A stretch of 38,557 nucleotides of DNA from an uncultured delta proteobacterium (GTDB taxonomy: Bacteria > Myxococcota_A > Polyangia > Polyangiales > Polyangiaceae). Of the stretch, positions 31,990-38,557 are shown one piece after another. A model generated the notes under the pieces. It was given only the letters and a program-made list of their open reading frames with translations. It did not search any database and was not told the origin of the DNA. Each line of letters starts with the position of its first letter. The stretch's first letter is position 1. The stretch is taken from NCBI GenBank assembly GCA_903894755.1, contig CAITRH010000322.1, forward strand, positions 1 through 38,557, read 5' to 3'. Position numbers and translations under genes: made by a program.

Positions 31990-33032
31990 ACGACCTAGCC
32001 ACGACGTCACCAGCCATCCGAGTTCGTCATTTGTGGCATCGGTTCGGGCGTTTCGACGTGCTACGCGACGTGAGCTTCGAGGTGGCTCACGGCGAGATCT
32101 TCGGGTTCATCGGACCCAACGGCGCTGGGAAGACGACGACCATACGCATCATGGCCACGCTGCTCGAGCCGATGGCGGGGCGGGTCGAAGTGGATGGCTT
32201 CGATGTGACGATCGACCCTGACATCGTTCGCCAGCGCATTGGCTACATGCCCGACCACGCGGGGGTATACGAGCGTGTGACGGTACGCGAGTACCTCGAG
32301 TTTTTCGCCGATGCCTATCGGGTTCCCACTGCGGGGACCTCGTATGCCGTGGTGGATGCGGTGATGGAGCTCACGGACCTGACCAAGCTTCGCGAGAAGC
32401 TAGTGGCGACCATGTCGAAGGGGATGAAGCAGCGACTTCAACTAGCCCGCACACTGCTTCACGATCCGAAGGTGTTGATACTGGACGAGCCCGCGAGCGA
32501 TCTGGATCCTCGAGCGCGCATCGAGATCCGCGACCTTCTGGTGGAGCTGCGGGCGATGGGCAAGACCGTGTTTCTGTCGAGTCACATTCTCACGGAGCTG
32601 GCGGACGTGTGCACCTCCGTGGCCATTCTGGAGCGCGGACGGCTAGTGGTATCGGGGCCCATCGAGGACATCGCGCGACGTCTCGAGGCAAGCACGCAGC
32701 CGCAGCCGCAGGCAGTGGAGGAGCCACAGACCGAGACAGGCCCCAAGACCGTACGTCTTCCGCAGCCACAGGTTCCACTGCGGACATTGAAGCTCAGGGT
32801 ATTGGCTCCTGGCGAGAGCGTGGCAGCGATATTAGCCGGGGTTCCTGCGGTGAAGCGTGTCGGGCCGGGGCCTGCGTCGACTGTCTTGGTTGGGTATGTT
32901 GGGGATGAACAGACTGTGGCGACAGTGGTACGGGTGTTGGTGATGGGGGGGATACCGGTGGTTGGAGTGGAGCCAGAGCGGAACGAGCTTGAGCGCATCT
33001 TTTTGGAGGTTACGCGAGGAGAGGTCCAATGA
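31986..33032 (+). CDS. ABC transporter ATP-binding protein
   Basis: The predicted product has 348 residues. Walker A GPNGAGKT (43-50), the Q-loop region GYMPDHAGVYERVTVREYLE, signature MSKGMKQRLQLARTLLHDPK, Walker B VLILDEPASDLDPRAR and the switch His in LSSHILTELADV are all present, so it should be active. The C-terminal ~100 residues carry a Pro/Gln linker and a small domain (RTLKLRVLAPGESVAAILAG) ending FLEVTRGE, as in GldA/NatA/DrrA-type exporters. ATGA overlaps join it to the genes before and after. With the next gene it forms an ABC-2 type exporter; the cargo is unknown. Confidence 0.94.
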   Translation: MNDLATTSPAIRVRHLWHRFGRFDVLRDVSFEVAHGEIFGFIGPNGAGKTTTIRIMATLLEPMAGRVEVDGFDVTIDPDIVRQRIGYMPDHAGVYERVTVREYLEFFADAYRVPTAGTSYAVVDAVMELTDLTKLREKLVATMSKGMKQRLQLARTLLHDPKVLILDEPASDLDPRARIEIRDLLVELRAMGKTVFLSSHILTELADVCTSVAILERGRLVVSGPIEDIARRLEASTQPQPQAVEEPQTETGPKTVRLPQPQVPLRTLKLRVLAPGESVAAILAGVPAVKRVGPGPASTVLVGYVGDEQTVATVVRVLVMGGIPVVGVEPERNELERIFLEVTRGEVQ

Positions 33033-34690
33033 TCGCGCAATGGGTGACGCCGTGGCTGACGCGGATGGTAGCGGAGCCCAATCCACTTTGGACAAGGGAG
33101 CTGCGTCAAGGGGCGCGCATTGGACGGACCCCGTGGATCTTGTTTGCGATCACGCTGGTGGTATCCCTTCTGATGTGTTCTATAGGGGGGATAGCGGCGG
33201 CAAACGAGGCCCGTCCAGCGGACATCGGGAGTGCGTTGTTCCAGGTGTTCTTCTCCCTGGCGTATTTGGTGGTGGTGGTGGTGGGGCCGACGGTAGCGGC
33301 CAACAGTGTGGCGAGCGAGCGTGAGGGGAGGACCTGGGAAGCTGTACTCTTGACAGGGCTGACACCGAAGCAGATCGCGCGAGGGAAGTTCCTGGCGGCG
33401 TACACGACCATAGGGCTTTACATTGTGGTGTTAGCGCCCGTGGGGGCGTTGTCGTTTCTGTTTGGGGGGGTAGGGGCGACGGATGTCGTGTTGGCGTTTG
33501 TGTACTTGTTTTTGTTAGCGGGGCTAGGGGTAGCGTTTGGGCTAGCGGTGAGCTCGCTGATGGCGAGTCTTCGCGGGGCGATCGTGTTGACGCTGATGCT
33601 TGCCGTAGTGGTAGGGCCGTTGGTGTACTTCGCGGTGGGGTTCGGTTTGAGCTTTGCGGTACACGGGATGTGGAGCGAGGTTCCGGAGGGATTTCCGGTG
33701 TGGCTTCCCCTCGCGTACACGAGGGCGAGCTTTGGGATCGAGTATGTGTTGTTTCTGTTGGTACTTCCGCTTGTAGTGATTCTGCTGCCCGCGTGGTTTT
33801 TGTACGAGCTGACCGTATCGAACCTATCGGGGGATGGCGAGGATCAGTCGACAGGGCTGAAACGTTGGTTTTGCGTGACGACTCCGGTGTTAGGCGCCGC
33901 TCTTGCGGTTCCTTGTGCGGTGACGCCGGACGATGGCGGGCGGATGGCGCTGGCGGTGACTGGGATTGTGGCGTTCTTGTTCTACCTTGGGTTTGCGGCG
34001 CTGTTGTTTGCGTTCGAGCCAGCGGGGCCATCGCGACGGGTGCGAATTCATTGGGATCGCAACAACGCGGGGTTTGCGACACGGTTTCTAGGTCCTGGGC
34101 TTGGGAGGACGTCGCTGCTGGTGGCAGCTGTGGGGTTTGGAGGGCTGCTTGCGCTGGCGTTTTTCGACATGTCGGTGTTCCAGCTGCTGGTGACAGCGGC
34201 GCCGAAGAAGGCGAAGTATACGGAGCAAGTGTTTTTCTTTGCGCTCTACCTGGCGCCCTTCTTCGTGTTCTTCGCGGGGCTGACGTCGTGGTTGCGGTCG
34301 CGTGGCAACACGCCGTGGATCACGCGGATCATTGCCCTTGCGGTATTGTTTCTAGCGGTAGCGGGTCCTTGGGTGATTGCGGCCATTGGTGGGGCGCTGT
34401 CGAGGCACTATGGGGAGGACTGGTTGATCATTGCGTCGCCGAGTCCGGTTTATGCGGGGGTCATGATGGCCTCGATTGACTCCTCAAAAAGCGCCAGCAT
34501 GCCGGTGGTGGAGGCTGGGGTGGTCTGCGGGCTGGTGTGGGGAATGGTCGGTCTTGCGCTGCTCACGGCGGCGTCACGTCGTTCGGCGCGCACTGTGGCG
34601 CAGCAAGAGGAGGCGATGGCAGCGACGGAGGCGGCGCTTCGAGCGGAAGAGGAGGAGAGGGAGGCGTTACCGAGTTGCGGGACTCCATAA
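33029..34690 (+). CDS. ABC-2 type transporter permease
   Basis: The predicted product has 553 residues and about 12 hydrophobic segments. The start NPLWTRELRQGARIGRTPWI and the stretch AANSVASEREGRTWEAVLLT, GLTPKQIARGKFLAAYTTIG are characteristic of ABC-2/NatB-like permeases, in which the EREGRTW helix contacts the ATPase. The end is a charged Ala/Glu helix (QQEEAMAATEAALRAEEEER) that is probably cytoplasmic. It overlaps the ATPase gene by four bases and ends the moxR operon. A short hairpin GGGCAT-CAC-ATGCCC (34713-34727) follows the stop. Confidence 0.92.
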   Translation: MIAQWVTPWLTRMVAEPNPLWTRELRQGARIGRTPWILFAITLVVSLLMCSIGGIAAANEARPADIGSALFQVFFSLAYLVVVVVGPTVAANSVASEREGRTWEAVLLTGLTPKQIARGKFLAAYTTIGLYIVVLAPVGALSFLFGGVGATDVVLAFVYLFLLAGLGVAFGLAVSSLMASLRGAIVLTLMLAVVVGPLVYFAVGFGLSFAVHGMWSEVPEGFPVWLPLAYTRASFGIEYVLFLLVLPLVVILLPAWFLYELTVSNLSGDGEDQSTGLKRWFCVTTPVLGAALAVPCAVTPDDGGRMALAVTGIVAFLFYLGFAALLFAFEPAGPSRRVRIHWDRNNAGFATRFLGPGLGRTSLLVAAVGFGGLLALAFFDMSVFQLLVTAAPKKAKYTEQVFFFALYLAPFFVFFAGLTSWLRSRGNTPWITRIIALAVLFLAVAGPWVIAAIGGALSRHYGEDWLIIASPSPVYAGVMMASIDSSKSASMPVVEAGVVCGLVWGMVGLALLTAASRRSARTVAQQEEAMAATEAALRAEEEEREALPSCGTP

Positions 34691-34712
34691 CAAATAGGAA
34701 CCCCCCAAGTGA

Positions 34713-34727
34713 TAGGGCATCACATGC
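34713..34727. terminator. Small hairpin between two convergent genes
   Basis: GGGCAT-CAC-ATGCCC is a perfect 6-bp stem in the 50-base gap between the permease stop (34690) and the nrdJ stop (34741). There is no T-run on either side, so it is only a weak terminator candidate that could serve both strands. Confidence 0.35.
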
Positions 34728-34740
34728 CCCATGCCATGTC

Positions 34741-37700
34741 TCAAGAGCACCCCATCGAATTGCCGCAGTTAAGACACTTGTAACACGCTCCGTTGCGTAC
34801 TGTAATGTGTCCACACCCGTCGCACACCGGTGCATCCCCCATCATCGAGTCGAGCTGTGCATCCAGCGCCGACCCTACCCCCAACGCATACTCACCCTTC
34901 CCAGGCTCAGGCATCCGCGCCACTGCTGCCATTGGCCCTGGAAGATCCGCCGCCAACTCCGGCTTCACATGCGCTAGGTCGTACCGGTGTAAATACTCAA
35001 CCCCCAGAACACGAAAGAGATAGTCCACAATGCTCGTCGCAATCTTGATGTTCGGATGGCCCTCCACCACTCCGTGCGGCTCGAATCGAGTGAACGTGTA
35101 CTGATCCACATATGTCGCAAGCGGCACCCCGTACTGCAGTCCTATGGACACGGACATGGCAAAGCAGTTCATCAGGGACCGGAACGCCGCCCCCTCTTTG
35201 TGCATGTCGATAAAGATCTCCCCCAATGTGCCATCCTCGTATTCGCCGGTCCGAAGGAAAATCTTGTGTCCCCCCACCCGCGCTTCCTGCGTAAACCCGC
35301 GGCGCTTCTTGGGAAGACGCACCCGAAGACCGTGAGGACGTCCCGTAAGAGGAAGCGCTAGCTGCGTTGGATCCTGTGGCCCGCTTGTCTTTGGGATCGG
35401 GGACAACATGGGCTCAGACTTTGTCTCGTCCTTGCCCCCAGCTGACAAAGGTTGCGACGCCTTGCAGCCATCCCGATACAGCGCCACTGCCTTGAGACCC
35501 AAACGCCACCCCGCTTCATAGATGGACGCCACCTCGTCGGCTGTCGCTTCGTGGGGAAGGTTCACTGTCTTGGAAATAGCGCCGCTCAGAAAGGGCTGGA
35601 CCGATGCCATCATGCGAATATGGCTCATCGGAGACAGAAACCGTTTCCCCGTCTTGCCGCAGCGGTTGGCACAATCGAACACAGGGTAGTGCTCCGCACG
35701 CAAATGAGGAGCCCCCTCCACAGTCATGCGTCCCACCACGACGAGACTCGCGTCGTCGATCTGCGTCCGGGTAAACCCAAGGCGCTCCAGCAAGGAAAAC
35801 CCCTTAGCGTTCCGCTGGGCCTGGCTAACCCCGAGACGCTCGTAGCACTCGTCGCCAAGCACCCAAGTCCGAAAAGCGCCTTCAAGATCGAACACGGCAG
35901 GAAGGGCCGCTTCGACCTTGACTAGATCACTGTCCATGAACCCCTTTTCTTTGAGGGTCCTCCTGTTGATGTGCGGGGCAGTGAGAAGCGTGTTGGTACC
36001 GGACACGTACGCAACGATCTCTCGAGCTTCAAGCTCGCCATAGCCAAGATGTCGCAGCGCCCGCGGGACCGACTGATTGACAATCTTGAAATGTCCCCCT
36101 CCAGCCAGTTTCTTGAACTTGACCAGCGCAAAGTCAGGCTCGATGCCCGTGGTGTCGCAATCCATCAGAAGACCAATGGTCCCCGTCGGCGCCAGCACGG
36201 TTGCCTGCGCATTGCGGAATCCATGTTCCGAACCTAGCGCAATCGCGTGATCCCAATCCGCACACGCCGCGCGGTACAAGTCCTCAGGGCACGAGTCGCG
36301 ATCAATGCCCACCGCAGCGTCGCGGTGAAGCCGCATCACACGCAACATGGGCTCGCGGTTCTTGGCGAACCCCGCGAATGGTCCTTTGGCCCTCGCCAAC
36401 TCCGCACTCGCACTGTACGCCTGCCCACACAGTATCGCGGTCAGCGACGCCGCCAAAGCCCGTCCTTTGTCGCTGTCGTACGGGATCCCAAGAACCATGA
36501 GAAGACTTCCAAGGTTCGCGTAGCCCAGTCCCAATGGACGATAGTCGTGGCTGTTTTGCGCGATCGGTGCTGTCGGATAGGAGGAATGGTCAACAAGGAT
36601 CTCTTGGGCAATGAAAAACACCCGGCAGGCGTGCCGGAACCCGTCAATGTCGAACACCGAGCTGTCATCCAGGAACTTGGTGAGGTTGATGGAGGACAGG
36701 TTGCAAGCCGAGTCATCGAGAAACATGTATTCGGAGCAAGGGTTAGACGCTCGGATGGGACCCGAGTTGGGACAGGTGTGCCATCGGTTGATCGTGGTAT
36801 CGTATTGGACCCCAGGATCCGCGCACTGCCAGGCGGCCTCGGCAAGCTGACGCCACAAAGTTTTGGCGTCGAAGGTCTCGCACACCTGACTGGTCGTGCG
36901 CGTCACCGTTTTCCATGTGGCGCCGGTCTCGACAGCGCGCATGAATTCATCGGTTACCCGCACGGAGTTGTTGGAGTTCTGGCCGCTCACCGTGTGGTAC
37001 GCCTCACCATTGAAGTCGCTCGGGTAGCCGCCCGCGATGAGGGCATGGGCCTTCTTTTCCTCCCGAACTTTCCACTGGATGAAGTCGAGGATCTCAGGAT
37101 GGTCGAGATCGAGGCAGACCATCTTTGCGGCACGTCGGGTGGTCCCTCCGCTCTTCGTGGCCCCGGCCGCGCGATCGAACACCTCGAGAAACGACATCAG
37201 ACCACTGGAGGTGCCGCCTCCCGAGAGCTTTTCCTGCTTGCCTCGGATGGTGCTGAAGTTGGTGCCAGTGCCGGAGCCGTACTTGAAGAGGCGAGCTTCC
37301 GATTTGAGCAGATCGTACATGCTCATGAGGTCATCCTCTACCCCTTGAATGAAGCAGGCAGAGCACTGTGGATGCTCGTAGGCGTTCTTGGTCTCGACTA
37401 CCTCGGCCGCGTCGTCGCTCCAGGCCCAGTTGCCACCCGAGCCGCGAATTCCGTACTGCTCCCAGAGGCCGAGGTTGAACCAGACCGGGGAGTTGAAGGC
37501 GCCGTATTGGTTGACAAGCAAGAAGGCAAGCTCGGCTTCGAACGCGTCGGCGGCCGCCTTGTTTTCGAAGTAGCCGGCGGGCTCGCCAATGACCCGGACC
37601 GTGTGGGCGATACGGTGAACGAGCTGGCGAACGCTGTGCTCGCTCTGGTCTTTGTCGCCGTGAAGTCCTGCTTTACGAAAGTACTTGGACATCGCGATGT

Positions 37701-37986
37701 CGCTGGCGAGCTGGCTCCAATCGCGAGGGACCTCGGCTCCATCCATTTTGAAGACGACCGAGCCGTCGGGGTTCGTAATGGAGCTCGATCGACGTTCGTA
37801 AACGACATTATCAAGGGGGTCGGTATCCTCCCTGGTAAAGCGGCGTCCGATCCGCAGGCCCTGGGGCTTGCGTGAGCTCTTGGGAGCCCGCGTCTCTTTG
37901 CGGGTCCGACGCTCCGCGGCCTCGATCCGGGGCTCGTGCGAGGAACCGTTTTTCACACTCGGGCTCTCGTAGTCCATCTGTGCCAT
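34741..37986 (-). CDS. nrdJ: Adenosylcobalamin-dependent (class II) ribonucleotide reductase
   Basis: The predicted product has 1081 residues. ATG 37986 is chosen because GGAG(TGGAG)G precedes it; the frame upstream has no protein character. The barrel is shown by FNSPVWFNLGLWEQYGIRGS, CSACFIQGVEDDLMSMYDLL (first redox Cys), KYGSGTGTNFSTIRGKQEKL, and NPCSEYMFLDDSACNLSSIN, which holds the active-site Asn-Cys-Glu of the finger loop and the second redox Cys. APTGTIGLLMDCDTTGIEPD is another conserved loop. A TSCPD-type domain follows (FIDMHKEGAAFRSLMNCFAM). The C-terminus VCDGCGHITVRNGACYKCLN, CGNSMGCS has a CxxC pair ribbon. It makes deoxynucleotides without oxygen need, using B12. No cobalamin riboswitch is seen upstream. 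Confidence 0.96.
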   Translation of the reverse strand: MAQMDYESPSVKNGSSHEPRIEAAERRTRKETRAPKSSRKPQGLRIGRRFTREDTDPLDNVVYERRSSSITNPDGSVVFKMDGAEVPRDWSQLASDIAMSKYFRKAGLHGDKDQSEHSVRQLVHRIAHTVRVIGEPAGYFENKAAADAFEAELAFLLVNQYGAFNSPVWFNLGLWEQYGIRGSGGNWAWSDDAAEVVETKNAYEHPQCSACFIQGVEDDLMSMYDLLKSEARLFKYGSGTGTNFSTIRGKQEKLSGGGTSSGLMSFLEVFDRAAGATKSGGTTRRAAKMVCLDLDHPEILDFIQWKVREEKKAHALIAGGYPSDFNGEAYHTVSGQNSNNSVRVTDEFMRAVETGATWKTVTRTTSQVCETFDAKTLWRQLAEAAWQCADPGVQYDTTINRWHTCPNSGPIRASNPCSEYMFLDDSACNLSSINLTKFLDDSSVFDIDGFRHACRVFFIAQEILVDHSSYPTAPIAQNSHDYRPLGLGYANLGSLLMVLGIPYDSDKGRALAASLTAILCGQAYSASAELARAKGPFAGFAKNREPMLRVMRLHRDAAVGIDRDSCPEDLYRAACADWDHAIALGSEHGFRNAQATVLAPTGTIGLLMDCDTTGIEPDFALVKFKKLAGGGHFKIVNQSVPRALRHLGYGELEAREIVAYVSGTNTLLTAPHINRRTLKEKGFMDSDLVKVEAALPAVFDLEGAFRTWVLGDECYERLGVSQAQRNAKGFSLLERLGFTRTQIDDASLVVVGRMTVEGAPHLRAEHYPVFDCANRCGKTGKRFLSPMSHIRMMASVQPFLSGAISKTVNLPHEATADEVASIYEAGWRLGLKAVALYRDGCKASQPLSAGGKDETKSEPMLSPIPKTSGPQDPTQLALPLTGRPHGLRVRLPKKRRGFTQEARVGGHKIFLRTGEYEDGTLGEIFIDMHKEGAAFRSLMNCFAMSVSIGLQYGVPLATYVDQYTFTRFEPHGVVEGHPNIKIATSIVDYLFRVLGVEYLHRYDLAHVKPELAADLPGPMAAVARMPEPGKGEYALGVGSALDAQLDSMMGDAPVCDGCGHITVRNGACYKCLNCGNSMGCS

Positions 37987-38200
37987 CCTCCACTCCTGCC
38001 GTCGTCCACGGCGCGCGCTCCAAAGACCCCATCGACACGAAGGGGCTCCGGATTCGTGCCATGGACAGCCTAATTGCACAAACTACCGACAATCCGCGTC
38101 CACTCCGCCGCGTCAAAGCCGCTGCCCAAACGACGAACACCTGTTCATACGACAAGTGCTTAGCCCCATGGCTTTGCGTCGGGCATTCCCCATGGTGCAT
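37987..38200. other. nrdJ upstream region without visible regulatory elements
   Basis: This stretch lies between the nrdJ start and the family C motif. On the nrdJ strand no NrdR box (ACACTATATATAGTGT type) and no cobalamin-riboswitch core could be found. A good ribosome-binding site (GGAGTGGAGG) touches the start codon. No gene is supportable. Confidence 0.5.
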
Positions 38201-38233
38201 CTAGTAGCTTGCGGCGGAAGTCCTTGGACACTC
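38201..38233 (+). repeat. Family C 33-bp motif, copy 3
   Basis: CTAGTAGCTTGCGGCGGAAG then TCCTTGGACACTC, identical in length and frame to copies at 9133 (minus) and 11214. It is followed 7 bases later by a short tandem repeat. Confidence 0.92.
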
Positions 38234-38239
38234 ACGACC

Positions 38240-38290
38240 CGGCCTTCGGTGGGGCGATGCGGCCTTCGGTGGGGCGATTGCGGCCTTCTG
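38240..38290. repeat. 20-bp tandem repeat, two copies plus a part
   Basis: The unit CGGCCTTCGGTGGGGCGATG occurs at 38240 and 38260, followed by a third start (CGGCCTTC) at 38281. It directly follows family C copy 3. The ~100 bases after it hold no visible gene. Confidence 0.85.
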
Positions 38291-38394
38291 CCAGCCTGCC
38301 TACCTTAAAACTCTCGACCCTCACCCCTGGCAGCTGGCCGCCCTGATGGGCGAAAGAAACAAAATAACGGAGTTCCACGCCCGACAACCCGTGG

Positions 38395-38557
38395 GCGGCC
38401 TTCTTGGGCTTTTTCGGTCACCCATGAGCGGCTCCAGTGAGCCCTCCTGGGCGGCCCCTCGTGGGGCCCTTTCGGTCACCCATGAGCGGCTCCAGTGAGC
38501 CCTCCTGGGCGGCCCCTCGTGGGGCCCTTTCGGTCACCCATGAGCGGCTCCAGTGAG
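38395..38557. repeat. 58-bp tandem array running off the window
   Basis: The phrase TCGGTCACCCATGAGCGGCT begins at 38414, 38472 and 38530, so the period is exactly 58. Each unit has two potential hairpins, GGCCCC-TCGT-GGGGCC and GGCTC-CAGT-GAGCC. The second and third units are identical as far as visible; the first has a diverged left part. There are no unique spacers between units, so it is not a CRISPR. The array continues beyond the right edge. Confidence 0.92.

Noticed and set aside
37987-38200. Cobalamin riboswitch or NrdR box upstream of nrdJ
   Set aside because: Expected because the enzyme uses B12, but no conserved core could be found on the nrdJ strand.
38395-38557. CRISPR array
   Set aside because: Units follow each other without unique spacers and no cas genes are near; it is a plain tandem repeat.

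Overview
The window looks like a chromosome segment of a flagellated member of the Myxococcota (the former Deltaproteobacteria), of the Polyangiales/Sandaracinus type. This is inferred from gene content and not from a database search. The pointers are high GC, many lipoproteins, a TRAP-TatT family protein, a von Willebrand lipoprotein, a cysteine-rich lipoprotein, a pseudokinase with a GYF-like domain and an AgmX-like tail, class II ribonucleotide reductase, and decayed PD-(D/E)XK-like genes of a kind familiar in this phylum.

Layout. 1-1314: remnants of two related nuclease-like genes, one with a miniature transposable element (MITE) end joined to it. 1413-6580: a secreted HExxH peptidase (+), then a minus-strand trio of lipoproteins (VWA, HEAT-repeat, TatT). 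6795-9621: a decayed nuclease-like gene, a Cys-rich lipoprotein, a 21-bp tandem array and an FKBP lipoprotein. 9727-12959: lgt, a hotdog thioesterase and a tRNA nucleotidyltransferase. 12987-14603: the pseudokinase membrane protein. 14895-22163: a tight flagellar operon flgD-flgE-fliL-fliM-fliN-fliO-fliP-fliQ-fliR-flhB, which covers the hook, the rotor switch and most of the export gate. 22618-26594: an RpoD-like sigma factor, a palindromic repeat array, cheV and a TrmH-like methyltransferase. 26609-28483: a SecD-like/PrsW/PH-like fusion lipoprotein (-). 28601-34690: MoxR ATPase, a large membrane protein, and an ABC ATPase with its permease. 34741-37986: nrdJ (-). The right edge is tandem repeat DNA.

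The most striking non-gene content is a set of interspersed repeats. Family A is a ~185-193 bp inverted-repeat element bounded by TA, with five copies or ends. Three of them start at, or one base after, the stop codon of a gene, and one appears to supply the start of a reading frame. Family B is a ~60 bp double hairpin (four copies). Family C is a 33 bp motif beginning with CTAG (three copies), each followed by a different repeat block. Family D is a hairpin lying upstream of two genes. Three tandem arrays have units of 21, 21 and 58 bp, and one of the 21-bp arrays contains a near-perfect 71 bp inverted repeat.

The most novel protein candidate is the 624-residue lipoprotein at 26609-28483. 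It seems to join a SecD P1-like extracytoplasmic domain to a PrsW intramembrane protease and a C-terminal PH-like domain. The flagellar cluster is also unusual because FliM lacks the N-terminal CheY-binding motif.
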